Position numbers and translations under genes: made by a program. 64,000 nucleotides of DNA from positions 1-64,000 of the forward strand of contig NZ_CVRB01000005.1 of NCBI RefSeq assembly GCF_001048695.1, read 5' to 3'. This DNA comes from Neobacillus massiliamazoniensis (GTDB taxonomy: Bacteria; Bacillota; Bacilli; Bacillales; Cytobacillaceae). Below the pieces are notes generated by a model that saw nothing but the letters and a program-made list of their open reading frames with translations, was not told the DNA's origin and did not search any database. Below, one piece after another: positions 54,331 through 62,171 of this stretch; the stretch's first letter is position 1, and each line of letters starts with the position of its first letter.

Positions 54331-54973
54331 TTATGTACTCAAATCTATTTTTTCCCATTCTTCACCAGGAGTAACGACCCATTCGAGTGCTTTTCTTCTT
54401 TCCATAATCGTGCCTTCGTCAAGCTTATTATGTTTTTTCCCATTTAATCGTGCATCGACTAAATACCAATGAAGCCTATAATATAAATCGACTTGTTCAT
54501 ATATTTCCTTATAATTTCTCGTAAGTGTTTGAGCTTCTAATGTAGAAAAATCTTGCTTTTTTTTAACATCTGGAATCATTTGGATTAAGTTATCGCCTAC
54601 GGGTTCATCTATGCGAAAGTTATTGTTTATACCTAAGACCCAAACTAAAGCCCACAGGCTTTCAACATACCATTTTAACCTCATTATCTCTGTTGGCGTA
54701 ACATCTATCTCACTTTTCTCTAAAATACCCTTTTCAAACTCTGTGATATATTGAAATAAATCCTGTTCTTCTATCCATCCTTTAATTATAGATGGAGGGG
54801 CTTGATGTGCAATATAAACCATTCCAGCCATAATGGTTACTCTTTTAATAATTTCATCGCTATTCCGTACACCTTGATAATCAATTATAGGTAAGTTTGG
54901 GTTAATTTTCGCCCCATATTTTTTGATTTTTTCTTCTGATTTGTTCCTTTAATTCAAAGAAATTTAATTCCAT
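54331..54973 (-). pseudogene. DUF4272 family protein, N-terminal frameshift
   Basis: ATG at 54973 (GGTGAAG upstream) gives MELNFFELKEQIR; after a shift in an A-rich tract near 54925 the frame continues KKIKKYGAKINPNLPIID, VRNSDEIIKRVTIMAGMVYI and then the DUF4272 core (LKWYVESLWALVWVLG, LYYRLHWYLVDARLNGK, VVTPGEEWEKIDLST). A shorter product could start at 54831 but would lack the first 50 residues. Function unknown. Confidence 0.78.
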
Positions 54974-55047
54974 AAACTTCACCCTATTTCCGAAGTTTTT
55001 TCAATTTAAACTTTTTTCGTTAGGTCAATAGTTCTACAAAAAGTGCG

Positions 55048-55110
55048 TTAATCCTTCTTCAAGTAACCTGCTACGTTACTTTAAGTATATAGTTTCACAA
55101 TCTCTCCTAA
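55048..55110. repeat. hairpin site with strongly compensated arms
   Basis: CTTCAAGTAACCTGCTACG-TTACTTTAAGTATATAG, TTTCACAATC. Arms CTTCAAGTAAC / GTTACTTTAAG differ from CTTCAACTAAC / GTTAGTTGAAG at matched positions. Confidence 0.8.
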
Positions 55111-55135
55111 ACTCTAACCTAGATACCTTGGTGTT

Positions 55136-55349
55136 GTTCAACAATCTGGCCCGATTGCCGAACAATTGGTATTTTCCCAGATAGCCCCTCAACCCTCGAT
55201 TCGTTTCCAAACCCCTTTTTACCTTTTTTCTATCTATTATGCCGTTTTGGGACTTAGCTCGGACTAACCCCCAATACATTAATAGCTGCTATAATAGAAC
55301 AAAATGAGCGTTAATTCTTAAAATAAGCGTTAATCCTTCTTAAAGTAAA
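55136..55349. repeat. R2 repeat, copy 2
   Basis: It begins TTGTTCAACAATCTGGCCCG and ends CGTTAATCCTTCTTAAAG. It has an extra 11-bp segment (GCTCGGACTAA) against copy 1 and lacks the CAATAACACTCTCAAG part. Confidence 0.85.
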
Positions 55350-55405
55350 ATGCCACGTTCAATAAGGAAAATACGTCTCCACTTATAGTAGAAACGCACC
55401 CTTTG
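55338..55405. repeat. hairpin module
   Basis: CTTAAAGTAAAATGCCACG-TTCAATAAGG, CGTCTCC, CGCACCC-TTTGAAGAAAG. Confidence 0.55.
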
Positions 55406-55445
55406 AAGAAAGTATCAATTTGTGTCAAATCAATATCCTAATTCG

Positions 55446-55472
55446 AAGACGTTTCTCGTCTTTTCGCTTTTT
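55446..55472 (+). terminator. terminator-like hairpin upstream of the DUF421 gene
   Basis: AAGACG / CGTCTT stem, then TTCGCTTTTTT. It may close a short upstream transcript or attenuate the DUF421 gene. Confidence 0.4.
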
Positions 55473-55550
55473 TAATTGCAGAATAAAGGGTTGCTGTAAG
55501 AACATACTATCCCAAAAGGACTATCAGAATATTATAAGGGAGAAACAGCA

Positions 55551-56243
55551 ATGCCAGTATTTGTTGAAGTCATCTTTCGAACATTTACCGCTTTTATTCT
55601 ATTATGGGTATTTGTCCAGCTGCTCGGTAAACAGACCATTGCACAGAAGACCTATCACCTTTATATCGCTTCCATTACGATGGGGACAATCGCAGGAAAT
55701 CTGGCATTCAATATTAAAATAAAGTCCCTGTATTTTATCATTGCAATTTTTTTGATGGGGTTCGTCGTTTTTATGCTGAATCTGGTTGCAGTTCGAAATC
55801 CGCGCTTCCGGAAATGGATCGCTGGAGAACCGGCTGCCTTAATTCAAAATGGACAAATTCTCGAAGAGTCAATGGAGCAAGCGAGGTATTCATTGGATTC
55901 CCTTAAACAGGCTTTGCGTGGCAAAGATGTCTTTAACATCGAAGATGTGGAATTCGCTATTTTAGAGATAGATGGCTCACTCTCTGTATTAAAAAAACCC
56001 CAATACCAAAATACCACCAAGCAGGATTTAAATTTTCTACCTCTTGCTGAAACTGTACCGGTAGAGCTGATCTATGAAGGGAATATCTTATATGAAAACT
56101 TAGCCAAACACTCCTATGATGAAGAATGGTTAATGGCTGAGCTTAAAAAAAGAAACCTTGCTGTTTTTGACATTGCGTATGCTGTCGTAGGAACAAAAGG
56201 AAATTTGTATATTGATTTGTTTCGAGATCAATCAAATAATTAA
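55551..56243 (+). CDS. DUF421 / YetF-type membrane protein
   Basis: 230 aa. Three helices at about 5-24, 36-55 and 60-80, then the two-part cytosolic domain with GEPAALIQNGQILEESMEQARYSLDSLKQALR and a YDEEWLMAELKKRNL end. YetF-family proteins are common in Bacilli with several paralogs per genome, some linked to spores. GGGAG precedes the ATG. Plus strand, with its own leader. Confidence 0.92.
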   Translation: MPVFVEVIFRTFTAFILLWVFVQLLGKQTIAQKTYHLYIASITMGTIAGNLAFNIKIKSLYFIIAIFLMGFVVFMLNLVAVRNPRFRKWIAGEPAALIQNGQILEESMEQARYSLDSLKQALRGKDVFNIEDVEFAILEIDGSLSVLKKPQYQNTTKQDLNFLPLAETVPVELIYEGNILYENLAKHSYDEEWLMAELKKRNLAVFDIAYAVVGTKGNLYIDLFRDQSNN

Positions 56244-56372
56244 TTCATTTACTTTTGCCATTAAAAAATTCAGTAAGATAACTGGATTTGAAATTCTTAT
56301 ATCTGTTATCCTAAAAAAACCTAAAACTCCATTATAATTTATTATTCAAACTGCACTTTAACTGATTAAAGA

Positions 56373-56500
56373 CCAAAAAAGAGCGCAATTCATACTTCAG
56401 AATTGCGCCCTTTAATGGAATAACAAAAATATGGTTTTAGACCTAAAATCATTTTATTTTTGTTGAACTAAAGCCCCCGTTAACTTAAGTACAATCCTTT
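56373..56500 (-). repeat. hairpin modules, GCGCAATTCT type plus a second site
   Basis: GATTAAAGACCAAAAAAGAGC, stem GCGCAATTC / GAATTGCGC, CCTTTAATGGAATAAC; then TTGTTGAACTAAAGCCCCC-GTTAACTTAAGTAC, TTTACAATG. Confidence 0.7.
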
Positions 56501-56543
56501 ACAATGTTTTTGTACCTTACCATTAATGTAACTCGGAAAATAT

Positions 56544-56975
56544 TTAGTATAAAATAGGGAAATTATCTCCTTCACCAAGAAGAAATATTTTCAAGTCCAC
56601 GTCATATTCAGCTCCGTTCTCAGGAATAAGTTCTTCAGCTATGTTACATATACACTCAGAAATTTTTAAAAAGTCATTTAAGCCTTTATCAAGCATCTTG
56701 TTAAAATTCGACCATATTATTGCAACTTTTTCCGAGTGTAACCCTTCTATACCTCCCCATAAGGAATCGGTAAATGAATCGTAGTTAACATTACCACTCA
56801 ACGGTGGGTCAAGTGGTATTTTTTGGCTTACAATCCCTTTAAAGAAAGTTATTTCGTCTAAAATGTTACTACCATTAAGTCTTATAATGTAGAATTTTTC
56901 CACATTTAAAATCTCGATTAGCTTATTTACAGATAATCTATTTACTGTTCTTATTAGGGGGAAATTTAAATTCAA
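56544..56975 (-). CDS. barstar-family protein
   Basis: 143 aa from TTG 56975 (AGGAG 8 bases upstream; GTG at 56984 overlaps it). NVEKFYIIRLNGSNILDEITFFKGI, then PLDPPLSGNVNYDSFTDSLWGGIEGL and EKVAIIW, are the barstar-fold blocks: an RNase inhibitor that blocks barnase-type toxins. No barnase gene is in the window. Confidence 0.85.
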   Translation of the reverse strand: MNLNFPLIRTVNRLSVNKLIEILNVEKFYIIRLNGSNILDEITFFKGIVSQKIPLDPPLSGNVNYDSFTDSLWGGIEGLHSEKVAIIWSNFNKMLDKGLNDFLKISECICNIAEELIPENGAEYDVDLKIFLLGEGDNFPILY

Positions 56976-57031
56976 AATATACACTCCTATTTACTGGTAC
57001 GATTTATTAACAATTATAGCAAAAAAACTCA

Positions 57032-57124
57032 TTCCTTCTTAAAGTAATCTGAAACTTTAGTGCAATAAAAAAGCTGCCAGTATTGACAGCCCGTTCTTTA
57101 GAGAATGCCCTATTTACACAAGAT
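57032..57124 (-). repeat. hairpin module
   Basis: CTTCTTAAAGTAATCTGAAAC-TTTAGTGCAATAA, AAGCTGCCAGTATTGACAGC stem, AATGCCC-TATTTACACAAG. Confidence 0.6.
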
Positions 57125-57159
57125 AATGAATGATAGATACATTAAACAGAGTGAAATTT

Positions 57160-57792
57160 TTAATCCTTCGATATTAAGTCAATTACCTCTCTGATTAATT
57201 CCTTTGATAAATCCATATCATTTTCAAAAATATAATTTCTTTCTTCATTTAACGAATATCTAACTACTCTGTCGTACATTATTACAATTACTTCATCAAA
57301 TATAATCTTGTATTTACTCTTAATCTTATTTAGTCCTTCAATAAAATAATTATGATCATCTTCATTGTTTAAAAATACACTTATAGGAGTACAGCAAAGA
57401 ATATTTTTATTAAATAACGTATAGTTTTTATTAAGTTTAATAAACTTCTTTTCAATACCTTTAAGAATAATATCGTGAATGTCCCTACTAGATGACGATT
57501 GAATCAATACACCATCACTATAAATTTTCCCATCTCTTTTATACTTCTCATAGCTATATTTATCTCCTAATTTTTCTCTACTACCATTATTAGCGATATT
57601 CTTTAACAGGTTTTGATCTTCATTAGAAGGAGTTGTAGCTTCAATTCCAACCTTTTCAACATTTTTCTTCCAAATTATAAAGTCAGGACTTTCAAATTTA
57701 ATTACCTCATATTCTCTATAGTTAAAAATTACTCGATATAATTCCATACAATAGAACTCTGACTGTAACTTACTTAATTCCAATTTAATCAC
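57160..57792 (-). CDS. hypothetical protein, possibly of the restriction-endonuclease-like fold
   Basis: 210 aa from GTG 57792 (or TTG 57783 with GGGTG). In the first 60 residues, REYEVIKFESPDFIIW, then KKNVEKVGIEATTPS recalls the 'D...(E/Q)xT/K' arrangement of PD-(D/E)XK folds, as seen in some accessory nuclease-like proteins; this is only a pattern. The C-terminal half has helices and YKIIFDEVIVIMYDRVVRYS. No neighbour helps. Confidence 0.5.
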   Translation of the reverse strand: MIKLELSKLQSEFYCMELYRVIFNYREYEVIKFESPDFIIWKKNVEKVGIEATTPSNEDQNLLKNIANNGSREKLGDKYSYEKYKRDGKIYSDGVLIQSSSSRDIHDIILKGIEKKFIKLNKNYTLFNKNILCCTPISVFLNNEDDHNYFIEGLNKIKSKYKIIFDEVIVIMYDRVVRYSLNEERNYIFENDMDLSKELIREVIDLISKD

Positions 57793-57837
57793 CCTATCTC
57801 TAATTACACTTTACCTTTTGTTGTGTTCTATAAATGT

Positions 57838-57880
57838 ATAGCTTAATTGAACAAATGCACCCGTTAGCTCAATAAGAAAT
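57838..57880. repeat. hairpin site at the left border of the SUFU unit (copy 2)
   Basis: CTTAATTGAACAAATGCACCC-GTTAGCTCAATAAG. From GTTAGCTCAATAAG onward it equals 38826 onward; before it the two loci differ. Confidence 0.8.
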
Positions 57881-58453
57881 TTATATGACTGAAGTCCGTT
57901 CCAAATCAAAAATATTGATTTGATTTTCATCAAATAGTTCTTCTAAAGCCTGTAATCCGTTTTTATCCGCATAATTTTTTTCTTCTTCTGAAATTGGAAT
58001 AGCCATTAACCAAGCCACTTGCTTCTTCTCAAATTTAATTGTTTTCAACGTATCTTCCCAAAGAAAAGGAGAAAGGAATAAAATATGCTTCATATGTCTA
58101 TCTGGGAGATACATTTCAATTACGCCCTTAAAGATAGTTCCTAATGAACATTCAAATTTAGAATTGATAATATTGAATGCACAGGTTGATAAAATATTTG
58201 GAAAACATTCAAAATCACTTGCACCCACCAATTCAGCTCGTAATGGTATCCTGTTACCCTCGTATCCAATTGAGAAATCAGATAGACCAAGGGTAGCATA
58301 TGATAAAATACCTTCAAAATTTCTATCTTCACAAGAAAGAATATCGACTGAACTTATATTGTTATCATCCCAATATTTAAAAACTTTGGGCTTTCCTTCA
58401 AATGCATTAAGTGCTGTCCTAGCAATAACCTTATTTTCTTCTGATACAGTCAT
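57881..58453 (-). CDS. SUFU-like (suppressor of fused domain) protein, copy 2
   Basis: 190 aa, the longer copy of the gene at 38845, with a few substitutions and the residues ILSTCAFN that copy 1 lacks. The missing 24 bases in copy 1 lie between short repeats (GATAATATT), so copy 1 is probably the derived form. The identity goes on through the 5' flank to ATTTAACT at about 58507 and stops there. Confidence 0.8.
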   Translation of the reverse strand: MTVSEENKVIARTALNAFEGKPKVFKYWDDNNISSVDILSCEDRNFEGILSYATLGLSDFSIGYEGNRIPLRAELVGASDFECFPNILSTCAFNIINSKFECSLGTIFKGVIEMYLPDRHMKHILFLSPFLWEDTLKTIKFEKKQVAWLMAIPISEEEKNYADKNGLQALEELFDENQINIFDLERTSVI

Positions 58454-58497
58454 TAAAACTTCCCCAATTCTTTTTTACATTAAATATATCATTAGTG

Positions 58498-58592
58498 CTT
58501 ATTTAACTAAATAAACTGCCACGTTAGTACAATAAGTTCAACAAAAAGAAGCGTTATTTTTCTTGGATAAACGCCCCTGTTAGCTGAATAAG
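58498..58592 (-). repeat. hairpin modules at the right border of the SUFU unit (copy 2)
   Basis: TTATTTAACTAAATAAACTGCCACG-TTAGTACAATAAG, a GCGTTATTTTTCTTGGATAAACGCC stem, CCTGTTAGCTGAATAAGG. Confidence 0.7.
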
Positions 58593-58601
58593 GAATATTT
58601 T

Positions 58602-58783
58602 TTAATGTACCCCAGCAAAGACACACATAAATGTAAAAATAAAAAAGAAAGTAAGGACAGCACCGAGTAATACTTGATTTCGAGTATCCTTTTCACCTTT
58701 TATTTTCTTTAACAAAAAAGCAAGGTTTAGAAACCATAGGACTCCTAACATCGGTATTACAAACAATAAAAAAATAGAACCAT
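58602..58783 (-). pseudogene. small membrane protein, frameshift in a T run
   Basis: AGGAGG precedes an ATG at 58783 that reads MVLFFYCL and stops. With one more T in the seven-T run near 58770 it reads MVLFFLLFVIPMLGVLWFLN, then KKIKGEKDTRNQVLLG and a second helix ending FMCVFAGVH (60 aa, two helices). The defect may be a mutation, slippage site or sequencing error. Confidence 0.6.
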
Positions 58784-58851
58784 AGGCTACCTACCTCCTA
58801 ACTTTATGATTTTCCTTATGTATTCTATTCTGCCTCCATTGTAAATTTCCC

Positions 58852-58900
58852 TTTTTCTTCAACTAACCTGCCACGTTACTTTAATAAGAAAGAGCATTTT
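58852..58900. repeat. hairpin site
   Basis: CTTCAACTAACCTGCCACG-TTACTTTAATAAG, with AAGAGC after it. Confidence 0.7.
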
Positions 58901-59130
58901 CCTTGTTCTAGTGTTGCACTTGGTAGTGTTAGTAAATGACTGGTTAATGTAGTTTTTAACAAAACCAATTTATACTAGTTGCAGTTTTATAATCCTCTTC
59001 AAACACTCCGTATTTTACAATACCAATAATGTTTTAGATTTTTCACACAATTTTAACATCATAAATAAAACAAATAATGGTATAATTTTTGAAAAGGCTT
59101 ACAATCGTTGAAGTTTGAGGTGAATAGATA

Positions 59131-59382
59131 ATGGATTTCTATGAAAAGTTACCTGTTGATTTTTTAATTCATTTTTATAATGACATTATTAAAAATATTG
59201 AAAAAGATATTCTTTCAAAAAATATGTATTATGAATTAGGCATAATTATTTCTGTTGCTAATCGGAGAGGAATTTCCTTAGACCATCCTTCTGATTTTAA
59301 TGAAGTGATTAATCAGAAAGTCTTAAATGATTTATTACAATCGGGACAAGTTGGTACAGGGGGTTGTTCTCAGATTGCCTAA
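59131..59382 (+). CDS. small hypothetical protein (83 aa)
   Basis: GAGGTG precedes the ATG. Helical first half (DFLIHFYNDIIKNIEKDILS), then ELGIIISVANRRGISLDHP and an end with two Gly-rich turns (GTGGCSQIA). The helical region may be a dimerisation segment. Family not recognised. A terminator follows at 59450. Confidence 0.6.
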   Translation: MDFYEKLPVDFLIHFYNDIIKNIEKDILSKNMYYELGIIISVANRRGISLDHPSDFNEVINQKVLNDLLQSGQVGTGGCSQIA

Positions 59383-59449
59383 GCCTTATAATTTTATAAT
59401 TTCAAAAAATGTACTTCTATTAATAAAACTGACTTTAAATAATAAAAAT

Positions 59450-59481
59450 AGGTGCTACCAGATAAGGTAACACCTTTTTTA
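59450..59481 (+). terminator. rho-independent terminator
   Basis: AGGTGCTACC / GGTAACACCT stem, loop AGATAA, then TTTTTT. Confidence 0.88.
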
Positions 59482-59496
59482 TGCCCAAATTTTTAG

Positions 59497-59530
59497 TTAA
59501 AGCACTCCGATAGTTTAATAAGAAAAAATA
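59497..59530. repeat. hairpin site
   Basis: TTAGTTAAAGCACTCC-GATAGTTTAATAAG. Confidence 0.55.
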
Positions 59531-59585
59531 CACACGTTTACCATTTTTAACAATTTTGCTAATATTTAGAAAAAAGGAGGATTAT

Positions 59586-59690
59586 ATGAAAATGAATGTA
59601 TTTTCTATTTTTTTAATACTAATTGGCGTAATAATCGGTGCACTCGGTTATTTTTTCTTCACAAATGTATTTATACCCAATATGATGTAA
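59586..59690 (+). CDS. 34-aa single-helix membrane peptide
   Basis: AAAAAAGGAGG precedes the ATG at ideal distance. The product MKMNVFSIFLILIGVIIGAL has GYFFFTNVF and a short polar end: one membrane helix. A terminator starts four bases after the stop. With its own ribosome site and terminator it is very probably expressed. Family unknown. Confidence 0.72.
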   Translation: MKMNVFSIFLILIGVIIGALGYFFFTNVFIPNMM

Positions 59691-59693
59691 TTA

Positions 59694-59718
59694 CCTCAGA
59701 ATCCTCTGAGGTTTTTTA
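59694..59718 (+). terminator. rho-independent terminator
   Basis: CCTCAGA / TCTGAGG stem, loop ATCC, then TTTTTTAT. Confidence 0.9.
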
Positions 59719-59751
59719 TATAGGACTGAACTTAAAAAAAGTCCATTTCTT

Positions 59752-59805
59752 ATTACACTAAACTGCCCCTTTAGTTTAAGTGAGAAATTTCACAATCTCG
59801 TTCTA
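59752..59805. repeat. hairpin site
   Basis: TTACACTAAACTGCCCC-TTTAGTTTAAGTGAG, ATTTCACAATC. Confidence 0.7.
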
Positions 59806-59846
59806 TAGTTTATTTCAACAGAAATTCCAATTTTATTGAAAACGTT

Positions 59847-60057
59847 CCTCAACGATCTGGCCCGATTGCTGAACTATTGGTATTCACCTCAACCCTCGAA
59901 TCGTTTCCAAACCTCTCTTAACCTTTTTTCTATCTACCTTGCCGTTTTTGGACTTACCCCCCTATACATTAATAGCTGCTAAAATAGCAATAACACTCTC
60001 AAGTTCCACAAAAATAAGCGTTAATTCTTAAAATAAGCGTTAATCCTTCTTGGATCA
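59847..60057. repeat. R2 repeat, copy 3
   Basis: CCTCAACGATCTGGCCCG through CTTCTTGGATCA. It is closest to copy 1 (same CAATAACACTCTCAAG part) but lacks TTTCCCAGATAGCC near its start. Confidence 0.85.
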
Positions 60058-60095
60058 ACGCCCTCGTAAGCTTAAGTGTTATATTTCACAATGTT
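60045..60095. repeat. hairpin site next to R2 copy 3
   Basis: CTTCTTGGATCAACGCCCTC-GTAAGCTTAAGTG, TATTTCACAATG. The stop codon of the 86-aa gene is inside it. Confidence 0.6.
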
Positions 60096-60332
60096 ATTAT
60101 ATTTTTTTCCTTTATACCTTTTTATCGCATAGAAACACAAGATATATATCACTATAGAAATAACCCATCCAAGAATACTTTTGCTACGAATATTAATACC
60201 GTTGGCACGAAGACACGATAAAGTTAAAACTGAAAGGACAACAGAAATTAGATAAGAAATTAATAGATTATAAAAAGTCATATCCCTCTTGGTTGGTTCC
60301 CCTTTTTCAAAAAAAAATTCTAAAATTCGCAT
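60072..60332 (-). CDS. small membrane protein, unknown (86 aa)
   Basis: AAAGGAGGTG precedes the ATG. Two helices (about 24-42 and 54-70) and a basic C-terminus (KRYKGKKYNN). Family not recognised. Packed directly against a hairpin motif. Confidence 0.65.
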   Translation of the reverse strand: MRILEFFFEKGEPTKRDMTFYNLLISYLISVVLSVLTLSCLRANGINIRSKSILGWVISIVIYILCFYAIKRYKGKKYNNIVKYNT

Positions 60333-60458
60333 TAATTACACCTCCTTTATTTAAGATAGCTTTAATAAATGCAATCCTTTTTATATTCTTAATTCCCGTT
60401 ATATTGTATTTTTGGCTTTTTAAAATTAATATTATTGTCAAATTACTAACTATCTTTA

Positions 60459-60700
60459 TTAAACTATCCTGCCCTGTTACTTTAAGTAAAAAGTTTCACA
60501 ATCACTTCTAAACTTTAACCTAGATATCTAGGTGCTGTTCAACAATATGGCCCTTAACCTAAAGAAAGAGCACAATTCTTGCTGCAGAATTGCGCCCTTT
60601 AATGGATTAACAAAAATATGGTCTTAGCCCTAAAATCATTTCATTCTTGTTGAACTAACAATCCCGTTTGTATAAGTATATATGTTCACAAACGGGTATT
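60459..60700 (-). repeat. cluster of three hairpin modules
   Basis: TATTAAACTATCCTGCCC-TGTTACTTTAAG with TTTCACAATC; GTTCAACAATATGGCCC with stem CACAATTCT / AGAATTGCGC (60565-60595); GTTGAACTAACAATCCC-GTTTGTATAAG with TGTTCACAAA. All on the same polarity. Confidence 0.75.
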
Positions 60701-60728
60701 ATTTAGTTTTGAATTCTAGAAAAGATAT

Positions 60729-62123
60729 TTATCCAACAATCTCCTCCTCAATGGTACTCTCTGTAAAATCCTTTTTTTTGATTTTATATCCTATATATAG
60801 AATCAAAAACCATATAGGTGCTACAACTAATGCTATTCGCATGTCCTTAATAAATCCCATTAAGACAATGACAAACGCTAAAAATGTTAATGCTAAATAG
60901 GTTGAAACTGGATATAACGGCATTTTAAATGCTAGTTTTTCTATTTCCTTTTTTGTTTTTGATTGTCTGAACTTTAATTGTGTAATCAGGATAATCGTCC
61001 AGCTTGTAATAACCGAAACCGTGGCAACAGAAGAAATATACAGAAACACTTTTTCAGGAACAATATAATTCAAAACTACTGCGACTAATAAAAACAATGA
61101 AGAGAACAGGATTCCACGTCTCGGACTACCATTCTTGCTAAGCTTTCCGAAATATTTCGGACCGTTATTTTGCAGTGATAAATTGTATAGCATTCTTCCC
61201 GAAGCGAATAACCCACTATTAAAAGCAGATAATGCTGCAGTTATGACAACGAAGTTAATGATTTGAGCAGCACCAGGGATTCCAACTTTGGCAAAAATCA
61301 ATACAAACGGGCTACCATTCGTGCCTACCTCATTCCAAGGATATAAAATCATCATGACTCCTAATGCACCAATATAAAAAATTAATATCCTCCAGATGAC
61401 ATTGTTGATAGCTAACGGAATGGATTGTTGAGGATTTTTTGCTTCCCCTGCCGTAATTCCAACTAATTCTACCCCGCCAAATGAAAACATCACGAGGACC
61501 AATGACATGATCATACCGTTGATTCCATTTGGCATGAATCCTCCATGCGTCCAAAGATTGTCAAAACCGATTGGATGTCCTCCGTTACCAATTCCCAAGA
61601 AGATGATTCCTAATCCGAGGAGAATCATTCCGATAATGGCTACAACTTTAATCAGTGCAAACCAGAATTCAAACTCTCCATATGCTTTTACATTAGCAAG
61701 GTTTATCATTGTAATTACGATAAGTACAGCCAATGCTGTCAGCCAATGTGGAATTTCAGGAAACCAGTAATTCACATAAACACCAACCACCGTTATTTCT
61801 GCCATCCCAACGACAACCCACATAAACCAATAGGTCCAGCCAGTTAAATACCCTGCAAACGTCCCCAAATATCGATGTGCATATGTACTAAATGAACCTG
61901 AAACCGGTTCATCCACAGCCATTTCCCCAAGCGCTCTCATAATAGTAAAAATAACCAATCCTCCGACTAAATATGAGATCAAAATGGATGGACCAGCCAT
62001 TTGAATGGTTGCACTGGAGCCATAGAACAATCCAACTCCAATTGCACCTCCAAGTGCAATTAACTGGATATGCCTATTGTCTAAACCCCGTTGAAGTCTC
62101 TTATTTTGATTAACTTTACTCAA
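60729..62123 (-). CDS. amino acid permease (APC superfamily, AAT type), probably for phenylalanine or aromatic amino acids
   Basis: 464 aa, twelve helices, beginning LQRGLDNRHIQLIALGGAIGVGLF, the AAT-family start, and with the substrate loop GAIGVGLFYGS and the conserved GEMAV, GSFSTYAHRYLG. TTG is the start, with AGGAGG 9 bases upstream. The T-box leader with a TTC specifier directly upstream implies induction when Phe-tRNA is uncharged, so uptake of phenylalanine is the likely role; the family alone would not tell. Confidence 0.9.
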   Translation of the reverse strand: MSKVNQNKRLQRGLDNRHIQLIALGGAIGVGLFYGSSATIQMAGPSILISYLVGGLVIFTIMRALGEMAVDEPVSGSFSTYAHRYLGTFAGYLTGWTYWFMWVVVGMAEITVVGVYVNYWFPEIPHWLTALAVLIVITMINLANVKAYGEFEFWFALIKVVAIIGMILLGLGIIFLGIGNGGHPIGFDNLWTHGGFMPNGINGMIMSLVLVMFSFGGVELVGITAGEAKNPQQSIPLAINNVIWRILIFYIGALGVMMILYPWNEVGTNGSPFVLIFAKVGIPGAAQIINFVVITAALSAFNSGLFASGRMLYNLSLQNNGPKYFGKLSKNGSPRRGILFSSLFLLVAVVLNYIVPEKVFLYISSVATVSVITSWTIILITQLKFRQSKTKKEIEKLAFKMPLYPVSTYLALTFLAFVIVLMGFIKDMRIALVVAPIWFLILYIGYKIKKKDFTESTIEEEIVG

Positions 62124-62171
62124 TCATTATTCCTCCTTAAATTATTGCAAGTTCTATAAGAAACAAAAAAT

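Noticed and set aside
55076-55279. 67-aa ORF in R2 copy 2
   Set aside because: The frame is not kept in the other two R2 copies and begins in the hairpin arm.
52854-57792. Toxin gene partner for the immunity-like proteins
   Set aside because: I looked for RHS, LXG, HNH/Ntox-like or barnase motifs in neighbours and found none that can be supported; the 57160 protein has only a vague nuclease-like pattern.
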